A stretch of 49,899 nucleotides of DNA. It comes from Candidatus Rifleibacteriota bacterium (GTDB lineage: Bacteria; Muiribacteriota; Ozemobacteria; Ozemobacterales; Ozemobacteraceae). Location of the stretch: positions 1 through 49,899 of the forward strand of contig JADFYG010000046.1 in the NCBI GenBank assembly GCA_015233155.1, given 5' to 3'. This document shows, in pieces, positions 34,755 to 43,340 of this stretch; position 1 is the stretch's first letter; each line of letters opens with the position of its first letter. Both the position numbers and the translations under genes were made by a program. The notes under the pieces were generated by a model. That model was not told the origin of the DNA. It was given only the letters and a program-made list of their open reading frames with translations, and did no database searches.

Positions 34755-37424
34755 ATGTGTGGTGTTATCGGGCTCATTTACGAAAAAGACAAGAGCGACA
34801 TCGGAGTCACTGCTTCACGATTGCTGCGAATGCTGGAATATCGCGGCTATGACTCTACGGGGGCAGTCGTTCAAACTGATTCTGGAAAAGTCACACTGTT
34901 GAAGGATGTCGGGGCGCCAAGCAAGCTCACTGTACAATTGGGTATCGACAAACTTGCCGGACGGGTCTTTTGCGGTCAGGTGCGCTGGGCAACCTTCGGT
35001 GCCGTGACCAAAGAGAACGCTCAGCCGCATGAAATGTGCTGTAAGACGCATATATACGGTGCGCACAATGGTAACATCACGAACTGTCAGCAGCTCAAGG
35101 AATGGCTGGTTTCCGAAGGACACGAAGTCAAAAGCGATAATGATGGAGAAATGCTCGTTCACACGATCGAGCACTTCTTCGCTCATGAACTTCTTTACAA
35201 GAATGCCGACGATCCGAAGGTCCGGGAAATAGCGTTGAAATCCGCGGTAGTTACCGCATCAAAGAAAGTTACAGGCTCTTTTGCCTCGGTCGTCGTCGAT
35301 CCGGTCACGTGCAACATGGTGGCAATCAAGGCCGGAAGCAGTTTGTATATCGGGCGCGGGAATGATCCGGCGGGAGGCGATTTCACGATCGCAAGCTCAG
35401 ATCTCGCCTCGGTCCTTCAATTGACAAAGATCCTGATTCCGATCAAAGAAAGCGAATTCGCCTTCTTCTCTCATGGAATTCCTTTTAAACATATCCCGGA
35501 AGGTGAAACCGCGCCTGTCGAATACTCAGTTAACCGCGATAAATCCCGCCAGGGAGTATTCGAGCTGCACGATCTTGCAACCGGAAAGATTCTGAAACAC
35601 GCTATTCAGCGCAGCCTTTTGAAGGTGGAAGAAACCCGTCTCCAGCATCCATACAAATATTTCATGGAGCAGGAGATCGCCCATCAGATTCAGACTACTC
35701 GACGCGTATTGACGCTGTTTACCGGTGGAAATCCAGTCACGAAGATTCTTCGAAAACATCATGCGCAACTTGCACCTGTCCTCGCCGATATCAAGAAGCA
35801 CATACTTGAACTCGCAGCGATTACTGATGCGAAGGCCCTGAAAGATGGTGCGCATGCTTTTTTCGATAAGACATGCGTTCATGAGCTTCAGAAATTCATG
35901 GAATCTTTGAATATTGGCCAATCCGAAGTGACTCTCCATAAGCCAGTATCAGTAGATGAATCAGTTGCCATAAATAGATTTGACGTCACGCTCGAATCCT
36001 CATATGCAAGTTTTCTGGAAGAGTTGAAGGACTCCGGAATTACAACGCGCGTTTCGCTGCCATTGCTGCTGAAATTCATGGATGCCATCTTTGAAATCGA
36101 GGACATTCGCGACATTGAGGCACGACTTTCCGAATTCGTAAAGCTGGTAGGCAAAGCATGGAAATCAGGCGGAACGATATATATGCTGGCTTGCGGAACC
36201 AGCTTCCATGCCGCGAAAACGGCCGCTCTGTTCTTCAACGAGATCGCCGGGCTTTCCGTTGTTCCCTTATTACCAGGAGAATTTCGCGCGCAATGCACCA
36301 ATTCGTTGCGTCCCGAAGATGCAGTAATCGGCATAAGTCAGAGCGGAGAAACCAAAGATCTGATCGATGTTTTCAGCTTTATAGAAAAGACCCGTCCGAC
36401 GATTCGGCGCATCTGTATCCTGAACAACACGAACTCGACTCTTGCCCTGGAAAAGTCGGACCTTTTCATTCCTTTATTCTGCGGCCCGGAGATAGCGGTT
36501 CCGGCTACGAAAAGCTTCATGAATCAGCTTCTCGTGATGGCTATTCTCGCTATTCGCCTGAAAGAGGGAGCGGCGGACGATTATCTGGACATGCTTCGGA
36601 AGATTCCCGACCTGATCGATAAAACCCTGAAGACGACACAAAAAGAGACGGACGAAATCGCCGAAGATCTTTATCTGAAACCAAGCATGCATATTCTCGC
36701 TACACGCATTCTCGGCATCGCAAAAGAAGGTGCGCTGAAAATTCGGGAAGTCGTTCTGAACCACACGGAAGGTTTCGAAGGAAGCGAATTTAAGCACGGT
36801 CCCAACACAATTCTCGGAGTAAACACCGTATTCGGTCTCGATTCGATCCAGACGATTCTGGATACATTCTGCAACGCGGTAATGTCCGCGCTTGAACGTC
36901 CCGAGGGGCGCAGCCTGGATGGATTCGGCATTCAGCGGCTTTTTTCGTCGGTTGCGGAGTATGCGTTCAAGAACATTCCGCCAAAGTTGTTGAACGATCG
37001 TGAACACGAGCTTTTCACAAAAATTTTCGAACAGCACAATTTTTTCGACAGTGTCTATGCCAATTATCCGCTGCTGTTCATAACTTGCCCGAATGAGACC
37101 GATATCCAGTTGACGATTTCTCAGATCAACACACACAAGATTCGCGGTGCGAACGTGTATCTGGTTGCTGAAGACAACGACATGCTGCGGGAAGCGGTAT
37201 CGATCGCTCCCGCCAACGGTCAGCCATATCGGCATGGGTATGTCACTCTTCCCCGCACGGACTCGCTCATTCTTTCGATATTCACGATCACGACAGTGCT
37301 ACAGACACTGGCTCTGAAGATGAGTCTCCGAAAGATGGATTTCCTGAACCGGCTTGAAATCGAAACGCACGGGGTCCATCCGGACGTTCCGAAAAACGTG
37401 AGTAAATCCATCACCGTCGACTGA
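34755..37424 (+). CDS. glmS: Glutamine-fructose-6-phosphate aminotransferase, enlarged form
   Basis: This enzyme transfers ammonia from glutamine to fructose-6-phosphate, giving glucosamine-6-phosphate for cell-wall synthesis. Residues 1-245 are the glutaminase domain with catalytic Cys2, RWAT and HNGNITN. SIS1 has ACGTSFHAA (479-487) and SQSGETKD (528-535); SIS2 contains EGALKIREVVLNHTEGFEG and EFKHGP, and the end PKNVSKSITVD is canonical. The 889-residue length far exceeds the usual near 610. Relative to the usual form, one insertion of about 115 residues lies between EQEIAHQ (305-311) and SIS1, and another of about 85 residues follows KHGP (about 685-765). It follows glnS by six bases. Confidence 0.93.
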   Translation: MCGVIGLIYEKDKSDIGVTASRLLRMLEYRGYDSTGAVVQTDSGKVTLLKDVGAPSKLTVQLGIDKLAGRVFCGQVRWATFGAVTKENAQPHEMCCKTHIYGAHNGNITNCQQLKEWLVSEGHEVKSDNDGEMLVHTIEHFFAHELLYKNADDPKVREIALKSAVVTASKKVTGSFASVVVDPVTCNMVAIKAGSSLYIGRGNDPAGGDFTIASSDLASVLQLTKILIPIKESEFAFFSHGIPFKHIPEGETAPVEYSVNRDKSRQGVFELHDLATGKILKHAIQRSLLKVEETRLQHPYKYFMEQEIAHQIQTTRRVLTLFTGGNPVTKILRKHHAQLAPVLADIKKHILELAAITDAKALKDGAHAFFDKTCVHELQKFMESLNIGQSEVTLHKPVSVDESVAINRFDVTLESSYASFLEELKDSGITTRVSLPLLLKFMDAIFEIEDIRDIEARLSEFVKLVGKAWKSGGTIYMLACGTSFHAAKTAALFFNEIAGLSVVPLLPGEFRAQCTNSLRPEDAVIGISQSGETKDLIDVFSFIEKTRPTIRRICILNNTNSTLALEKSDLFIPLFCGPEIAVPATKSFMNQLLVMAILAIRLKEGAADDYLDMLRKIPDLIDKTLKTTQKETDEIAEDLYLKPSMHILATRILGIAKEGALKIREVVLNHTEGFEGSEFKHGPNTILGVNTVFGLDSIQTILDTFCNAVMSALERPEGRSLDGFGIQRLFSSVAEYAFKNIPPKLLNDREHELFTKIFEQHNFFDSVYANYPLLFITCPNETDIQLTISQINTHKIRGANVYLVAEDNDMLREAVSIAPANGQPYRHGYVTLPRTDSLILSIFTITTVLQTLALKMSLRKMDFLNRLEIETHGVHPDVPKNVSKSITVD

Positions 37425-37514
37425 CTTTTTAAAAAGACACGACGAATGCCGGCGTGGTATTCTCTATAAACGTTTTATCGTATATCACCGTATCACCAAC
37501 GGTTGGAGGTGTTT

Positions 37515-38186
37515 ATGAATCGAGCCACTTTACGCGTTGTTCCGGCAGTAATCATCATGTTTTTCTGCCTGACGATACTGCTTCCCATGGGAGCGGCTGC
37601 ACATAATGTAGACGCGCCATACAAGCTGGTTCCAGGAATGCCTTTCACTTATTTCGATCTAAGCGATATATTCAATCAGCATTGGGTAAGCAACTACCTG
37701 CGCGGTCGTCCGATTGTTATTCTGACCGGCCATCGTGATCAGCGCTTCGAGATACTCAAATGGGCGGACCTGCTGAAACGTGAATTTGGAGATACCGGCG
37801 CCGCACATATTCTATGGGTCGTCAATCTGCGTCATGTACCCTGGAATACGAGCCGGGAAACCGTTTTTAACCAGTGGCGTTCGTTTGGCGCTCCTGTCCC
37901 CGTTCTCATGGATTGGCATGGGGTTGTAGGCCGGCACATGCAGATAAATTATAATGCTCCGAATATCATTTGTATCGATGCCGACGGAAGACTTGTCTTT
38001 CATCAGATTCACACATACATGCCAGATGTATATACCGCTGTGGCTACGCAGATCCGAACGGTGGCAATGATGTCGCCGGGAATGTCAAAGCCGGCTACGC
38101 TCAATCCCGCGGAAGTTGCAGCCGGCAATACGCTTGCTCCTACCCCGCGCGCAAATGCGAAAGGCACCAGGGGCAACTCATACTGA
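37515..38186 (+). CDS. Exported redoxin-like protein without active-site cysteines
   Basis: The ATG at 37515 has GGAGG six bases upstream. A signal peptide (residues 1-32, ending MGAAAHNV) leads a thioredoxin-like fold: RPIVILTGHRDQRFEILKWA at the place of the first strand and catalytic helix, HILWVVNLRHVPW, VPVLMDWHGVVGRHM, and a cis-Pro-like INYNAPNIICIDADGRLVF segment. The usual CxxC or peroxidatic Cys is absent (HRDQ in its place), so it is unlikely to be an oxidoreductase. The C-terminus is low complexity. The function is unknown; the fold assignment is inferred. Confidence 0.72.
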   Translation: MNRATLRVVPAVIIMFFCLTILLPMGAAAHNVDAPYKLVPGMPFTYFDLSDIFNQHWVSNYLRGRPIVILTGHRDQRFEILKWADLLKREFGDTGAAHILWVVNLRHVPWNTSRETVFNQWRSFGAPVPVLMDWHGVVGRHMQINYNAPNIICIDADGRLVFHQIHTYMPDVYTAVATQIRTVAMMSPGMSKPATLNPAEVAAGNTLAPTPRANAKGTRGNSY

Positions 38187-38297
38187 TATTAAAAAACGTA
38201 TCGATTTTTTTGGAGGGGCTGAATCATTGTGCTCCAACAATTGGAAATAGCTCTGAGTCATTCTATTTGATTTATTCGTGTTAATCTGTGGTTTCTT

Positions 38298-38341
38298 GTT
38301 TCGTTTTTTATCTGTGTTTATCCGTGTTCATCTGTGGTTAA
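38298..38341 (+). repeat. Dispersed ACACGGATGAACAC repeat, copy 2
   Basis: The reverse complement of this segment matches 8845-8888, including the outer GTTTCG and TTAA ends. It lies 24 bases upstream of the SurE-type gene. A partial unit GTGTTAATCTGTGGTTT lies just before it at about 38279-38295. Confidence 0.75.
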
Positions 38342-38365
38342 TTCTCTTTTTCGGAAGGAATATCC

Positions 38366-39232
38366 ATGATTAATCGATTTCGTAACAGCCTTGTAATCGC
38401 TTTCGCTGCGATCATTTTGATCGCCGGTTCGTCGTTTGCCGCCGAACCATTTCGAATTCTGATTTCGAATGATGACGGAATTGATTCGGAAGGCATTCTT
38501 GCCCTGGCTCGTGCGCTTGAACCTATAGCCAGCATAACCGTCTCCGCCCCGCAGGAAAATTTTTCGGGTGCCGGACATTCGATTACAACAGAAGGTCCGA
38601 TCACGGTTAAAGAAGTGAAGAGAGACGGAAAATTTTTCGGATATGGCGTTAGAGCTACGCCAGCTTCCTGCGTGAAAGCCGCCCTGGCACAGCTAATGGA
38701 TAAAAAGCCCGACCTGGTTGTTTCAGGAATCAACGATGGCGGCAACCTCGGCCGCACCATCTTCGTTTCCGGCACGTTCAATGCGGCGCAGGAAGGTGCA
38801 TTGCAAGGTATTCCAGCTATTTCATTCTCGCTCGAGCGAAGCAAGAGCATGGATTATTCGATAGCCGCCGATTTTGCGCGAACTCTGGTTGAATCGCTGA
38901 TGAAGCAGGGATTTCCACAGGATGTCGTTCTTAATGTGAATGTTCCGGGATGTAAGCGCGAAGAAATTAAAGGCGTTGCTTTGACGCGACTTTCAACCTT
39001 TACCTTCAGGGAAAACTGGGTTCGCCGGAAGACGCCGTGGGGCATGACTTACTTCTGGCAATCGGTCACGAAGCCCGTGAACGTTCCGGCGGAAGGCACT
39101 GATCACCGCGCCATTCTTGACAATTACATTTCCATATCGCCGGTGCCGATCGAGTTTGATCAAAGGAATGCCATTCGTGAGTTGTCGAAACTGAATCTTT
39201 CATTCGACGGCAAGAAGATGACCCAACCCTGA
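38366..39232 (+). CDS. surE: Exported SurE-type 5'/3'-nucleotidase
   Basis: The 288-residue enzyme belongs to the SurE acid phosphatase family, which removes phosphate from nucleoside monophosphates. Motifs: metal-binding ISNDDGIDSEG (about residues 33-43), SAPQENFSGAGHSITTEGP, and SGINDGGNLG followed by VSGTFNAAQEGALQGIPAIS. Unlike ordinary cytoplasmic SurE it begins with a typical signal peptide (MINRFRNSLVIAFAAIILIA ... SSFA-AEP), so it should act in the periplasm or outside. The start has GGAAGG seven or eight bases upstream. A dispersed repeat sits just before the ribosome binding site. Confidence 0.9.
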   Translation: MINRFRNSLVIAFAAIILIAGSSFAAEPFRILISNDDGIDSEGILALARALEPIASITVSAPQENFSGAGHSITTEGPITVKEVKRDGKFFGYGVRATPASCVKAALAQLMDKKPDLVVSGINDGGNLGRTIFVSGTFNAAQEGALQGIPAISFSLERSKSMDYSIAADFARTLVESLMKQGFPQDVVLNVNVPGCKREEIKGVALTRLSTFTFRENWVRRKTPWGMTYFWQSVTKPVNVPAEGTDHRAILDNYISISPVPIEFDQRNAIRELSKLNLSFDGKKMTQP

Positions 39233-39373
39233 TGAGCAAACCCGGTTAACACCGGTGACACACGACCATAATTCTTTAAAAGATTGGTCTAATTGAAGAT
39301 AACAAAAACGTGCATCTGCGGTTAAAACTCAGTTCAGTGCCCTTAACTAACTGGCTCTCGTATGATACCAGAT

Positions 39374-40660
39374 TTACTCGCCGGCCAGCACCTTGATTTC
39401 GCAGGGGCGCAGATTGTAGTCAAAAACGCGCGACACGGACGGAATAGCATTCTCGGGTGATATGTCGATAACCTTCCCAGCTCCTAAAATGCGTTCGAGA
39501 TCTGGTAAATACAGGCGTTGATGACGTGAACGGTCTTTGTTCATGGCTACGAGAATCATTTTTTGTCCGGGCGCGAACCGCCGGAAACAAAAGATGTTGT
39601 ACCAGTTATCCTGATCAACGATAGTCAGCCCCTCTTCGCGGTTTAACGCAGGATATGTGTCTTTGAGACGTAACACACTCCTGACGAAATCGCTCAGATC
39701 GGCACCACTGTTTTCGCGATGATGAGGCATGGTTTCCACGACGTTGAGAGATCGCTGATATCCCCATTCAAAGCCTATAGGCATCATAATGCCTTTGCTG
39801 AAAAGTGCGGCAAATAGAAAGCGACGCCTGACCGCGGCCATGTCATCGTTCAATTCCTGCCTCAGGCGTGGCGTATCATGCGATTCCGGAAAGCTCACCG
39901 ACGCGACTACCGGAGAAGTCTTTATATACTGCTCCATGCCCCATGGCTCGTTGAAATCCCAGTATTTCGACGAGTTGAAGATATAATCGAACCCGAGCCG
40001 GGCCAGCTGTTCCACCTGCTGAAAACTGCATCCGAGAGATTCCGCAAGAAATAAGCAGCCGGGCTTTTTTTGACGCGAACGCTCGATCAGGAAGCGCCAG
40101 AGGTCGTCCGGAACTTGGTATGCCGCGTCACAGCGAAAGCCATCGACGCCGAGATCGAGATAATGTGCCATCATTTTCCACCAGAAGTTCCAGAGATTCT
40201 GGCGGTCGCTTGAACAGGCATTATCTATCTCGGCGAGATCGCCCCATTCGATCCACTTTCCATCGTTCCAGGCCCCCGGATTCACTATCTTTCCGTCAGG
40301 TTTGCGACAGTACCATGCCGGATGCTCCAAAACGAGAGTGCAATCTATGGCGGTGTGATTAATGACCAGATCCATTATGAACAGCTGGCCGTTCTTGTGA
40401 CACGCTTCGATCGTTTCACGAAGCTGCTCATTTGGACTGGACTCACCATCAATGAACAGCGGGTTGAATTTGTAATAGTCTTTCGGCGAGTAAAGACTGC
40501 CGCTGAAGCCGGGATAATGAAATGGATTCACCCAGATCGCATTAAAGCCCAAATCTCGAATGCGAGGCAGTTCATCCCGCCATCGCGCCATGCTGCCGAC
40601 GAGCCTCGGAAACAAATTATATAGACGGATTCCCTTTCCCTGCAACAGATCGACTCCCAT
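39374..40660 (-). CDS. GH13 (alpha-amylase family) glycoside hydrolase or transferase
   Basis: The start is the ATG at 40660 with AAAGGAG seven bases upstream. The 428-residue protein has the GH13 (beta/alpha)8 conserved regions in order: DLVINHTA (region I), VDGFRCDAA with the nucleophile Asp (II), FLAES with the acid/base Glu (III) and PESHDTPRL with HD (IV). A small C-terminal beta domain (FCFRRFAPGQKMILVAMNKD and onward) follows. There is no signal peptide, so it acts in the cytoplasm, probably on storage glucans or maltodextrins. The subfamily and reaction (hydrolysis or transfer) cannot be settled from motifs alone. Confidence 0.88.
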   Translation of the reverse strand: MGVDLLQGKGIRLYNLFPRLVGSMARWRDELPRIRDLGFNAIWVNPFHYPGFSGSLYSPKDYYKFNPLFIDGESSPNEQLRETIEACHKNGQLFIMDLVINHTAIDCTLVLEHPAWYCRKPDGKIVNPGAWNDGKWIEWGDLAEIDNACSSDRQNLWNFWWKMMAHYLDLGVDGFRCDAAYQVPDDLWRFLIERSRQKKPGCLFLAESLGCSFQQVEQLARLGFDYIFNSSKYWDFNEPWGMEQYIKTSPVVASVSFPESHDTPRLRQELNDDMAAVRRRFLFAALFSKGIMMPIGFEWGYQRSLNVVETMPHHRENSGADLSDFVRSVLRLKDTYPALNREEGLTIVDQDNWYNIFCFRRFAPGQKMILVAMNKDRSRHQRLYLPDLERILGAGKVIDISPENAIPSVSRVFDYNLRPCEIKVLAGE

Positions 40661-41114
40661 GGCGGAACTCCTTTCAAACAAAGCGACGGGCTACACCCGC
40701 CAAAGAAATGTCATCATTGCGATCGGCGAAATGTACAGTATCAACCAACTCATTTTACGCTCAAGCCCTCCCTGAATCAAGAATCGTGAAATAGCAAATC
40801 AGAAAATATTCGTGCGAATTCTAACCGGTTAGCACCCTTTGTTAATCACGCCCTGCCTTCGAAAGACAGGGCAAACGCTTTAAAAGTTCTGTGGCAGGGC
40901 GTGACCGCCGGGCGCGCCGCTTCGCGCTACGGCGTGCCCGGCGGTCACGCCCTACCTTACTCATAGTTCCCTCATTATGAGCTGCACTATAGGCCAATTC
41001 CCTATTTTTACTGATTTTGCCCTGCCTTCGAAAGAAATCTTCTGTAAATGGTGCGATTTACGGAGTAGAATGGCTGGTAGCATATTCGCTGTATTGCACG
41101 CCATCGGAGACTTA
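40661..41114. other. Intergenic region with palindromic repeat element
   Basis: Divergent intergenic region between the GH13 and kelch genes. It contains a strong hairpin element (40897-40952) and a 17-base direct repeat, GCCCTGCCTTCGAAAGA, at 40850-40866 and 41019-41035. No gene is supported. Confidence 0.65.
40850..41035. repeat. Palindromic (REP/MITE-like) element bounded by 17-base direct repeats
   Basis: GCCCTGCCTTCGAAAGA occurs at 40850-40866 and again at 41019-41035. Between them GGGCGTGACCGCCGGGC (40897-40913) is perfectly complementary to GCCCGGCGGTCACGCCC (40936-40952), a 17-base-pair stem. This looks like a non-coding palindromic repeat of the REP or MITE type. Confidence 0.72.
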
Positions 41115-43307
41115 ATGATGCCTTTTTTGTCTTATCTTTCATTCTCTGAATCACATTTCAAGCGAACTCCTTTCTTGTTTCGCCTCCTTTTTCTCTGGGT
41201 TTGTTTTTCTCTTGTGGCACAGCTGGCGTGTGCCGTCAGCGGTCCGGCGAGCTTCACGGTTCTGTCTCCCACGCTGTCGCTGCCAGCCTCTTCTACCGCT
41301 GTAACTTCGCATTCAGCGGCATTGAACCTGGCATCAGCTTCATATCCGGCATCTCTATCCGCGGAAATTGCATCGTTCCCCGCCAATTCGCTTTCTTCGA
41401 CGTCCGTGAAGGCAGTAGAATTAGAAAATGTTCCCGGTCGCCCTTCGTTCAGTTGGGACATCACCAGCGTGATGCCTTATCCCATAGGAAATTCGGCCGT
41501 ATTCCTTCGCCGTGGCCGCATTTTGGTTGTCGGTGGAAATAATGATCAGGGCCCGGTTTCAACGTTCAGTGAGTATGATCCGGAGACTGGTGTCTGGCGT
41601 CGACTGCCCCCCATGAGGACTGCCCGTTTCGGTCATGGGGTGGCGATGTTCCGCGATCATCTATACGTTTTTGGCGGAGTAACCTCTCAGCGCGGTCATC
41701 TTTATCCGGTTAACTCGGTAGAGATCTTCGATTTCGGAGCAGGCCGCTGGCGAATCGGTTTGTCGATGCCTTCACCTCGCGCTCATTTCGGAATCGCTGT
41801 TCTTCGAGGTCGAATCTATCTGGCAGGTGGAGAAACTTCTGACGGCCGACCGCTTTCTGCGCTGACTGTCTTTAACCCCTTCAAGAATGCCTGGGAACAA
41901 AAGCATGACCTGCCATCCCCCAGAAATTACGTTGCAATGGCCTGTGCGAGTGATTCCATCTTTATCTTCGGTGGGGAAGGATATGCCGGCCGCACACTGC
42001 AATCGGTTTTGCGATATCTGCCAGCCGATGATAGCTGGGTAGATGCCCCGGCGATGAAAATGCCGCGTAAGAATCTCGCGATCGCCCGGCTCGGCCCCCG
42101 CCTTATCATCACAGGGGGTTTGGGCGAAAGAAACGGAAGTCGTGAAATTATTGCCGATACCGAGATCTTCGATCCGCAAACCCAGCATTGGGAAAGCGGC
42201 GACGGGCTGGTGATCGCTCGCGATGGAGCCCGGATGGTTGCCGCGGATGGCCGGCTCTGGCTGTTTGGTGGATTTGCAGCGGTGATGCAGAATACAATTG
42301 AAACCGGACGCTGGCAGATTCCAATATGTGATTGGCGAATCGACCCTGAACTCCGCATACAACTTGCTTTCTTCGCCGAACCCGACCTTGCGCAAAGCCT
42401 TCCGGCACGTCTGCGTCTTTCCAGTCCTCGTTTCCCGGGTCTGGCACCAGATGGCGTGGCCGATATCACAAACATTCGACTCGATCAGATTCGCGGGCTG
42501 GGATTCCCTCTTCCAGATCGACCGGCTACCAGACCATATTCTTTTTATCTTAAATTTTTCAAGTATCCACCGGGTCTCGATTATCAGATATCTTTGCGAC
42601 GAACTCTCGATCCGCTGCTGATTCGGGAATCCGGCAACGAATCAGTTTTGAAGGTGATGTTCGCCTCCGACAACCACCTGGCTGTAAAAAAGGGGTTTAT
42701 CGCTCCTGAGAAACGCACTTTCGGACCGGCTTTCCCTTTCCCGCCTCTTGTCGTTCCGATTCGACCCGGTGATCCGCAATCCTTCTTCGACTCCCATCTG
42801 CCATTCGCTTCACTCTATGTGCGACCAATGAGTCTGCCGCCAGTGACTACTGATGATGCATCGCTCGCCGCCTGGACCTCTGGTGCTGTTGCAACCTGTG
42901 TGCGCGATCTGACGAGTTTATATAAACTCACGTTTCTCGAAATGAACAGTCAGGCCCAGGCCGTGCAACATGGCTTAGCAAGCGAATCTAATCAAACCTT
43001 AACCTTCCTTGATGATGCGGAGTGCGAGTCGCGACTTAAATCGACGGCGAGTCTGCGACTGATAGATGTTCCGCGAAACCCCATGTGCTTCAGCGATTTT
43101 CGAGATCTTCCAATGCCACAGGACCCACATCATATTTTTTTGACCGGGCTTGCCCTGATCAGGGACGAGCGCTATTTTGTTCCCTCCAATCCGTTAGCGG
43201 GGTCCCTTCGTGATGAGGCATTTCTACGCGAAACAATCGGCTCGCCGACCGTTCGGATATTCGAGATTGGCTCGACAGTTCGCATAGAACCGACCCGGAA
43301 AAATTGA
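41115..43307 (+). CDS. Kelch-repeat beta-propeller protein, exported
   Basis: The start is the ATG pair at 41115/41118, with GGAG five bases before the first; the frame from 40977 crosses a repeat. The product (about 730 residues) has a hydrophobic signal or anchor (about residues 20-40, LFLWVCFSLVAQLACA). Five or six kelch repeats follow (about 100-395; e.g. RRGRILVVGGNNDQGPVSTF, DHLYVFGGVTS, RGRIYLAGGETS, DSIFIFGGEG, GRLWLFGGFAA). The C-terminal half (about 400-730) is not recognised; it has a region starting FAEPDLAQSLPARLRLSSPR with alternating strands. It may be a surface protein. Confidence 0.8.
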   Translation: MMPFLSYLSFSESHFKRTPFLFRLLFLWVCFSLVAQLACAVSGPASFTVLSPTLSLPASSTAVTSHSAALNLASASYPASLSAEIASFPANSLSSTSVKAVELENVPGRPSFSWDITSVMPYPIGNSAVFLRRGRILVVGGNNDQGPVSTFSEYDPETGVWRRLPPMRTARFGHGVAMFRDHLYVFGGVTSQRGHLYPVNSVEIFDFGAGRWRIGLSMPSPRAHFGIAVLRGRIYLAGGETSDGRPLSALTVFNPFKNAWEQKHDLPSPRNYVAMACASDSIFIFGGEGYAGRTLQSVLRYLPADDSWVDAPAMKMPRKNLAIARLGPRLIITGGLGERNGSREIIADTEIFDPQTQHWESGDGLVIARDGARMVAADGRLWLFGGFAAVMQNTIETGRWQIPICDWRIDPELRIQLAFFAEPDLAQSLPARLRLSSPRFPGLAPDGVADITNIRLDQIRGLGFPLPDRPATRPYSFYLKFFKYPPGLDYQISLRRTLDPLLIRESGNESVLKVMFASDNHLAVKKGFIAPEKRTFGPAFPFPPLVVPIRPGDPQSFFDSHLPFASLYVRPMSLPPVTTDDASLAAWTSGAVATCVRDLTSLYKLTFLEMNSQAQAVQHGLASESNQTLTFLDDAECESRLKSTASLRLIDVPRNPMCFSDFRDLPMPQDPHHIFLTGLALIRDERYFVPSNPLAGSLRDEAFLRETIGSPTVRIFEIGSTVRIEPTRKN

Positions 43308-43340
43308 AGCTTTCTTGTCTTATATCTGCGACAAAATGCG

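Noticed and set aside
36474..37235. 253-codon minus-strand frame inside glmS
   Set aside because: Antisense shadow of the conserved SIS2 region of glmS.
38190..38215. A-run/T-run stretch after the redoxin-like gene as a terminator
   Set aside because: The possible stem is very short and AT-only apart from two pairs.
40850..41035. CRISPR-like repeat pair
   Set aside because: Only two copies of the 17-base repeat, with a palindromic element between them rather than regular spacers, and no cas gene nearby.
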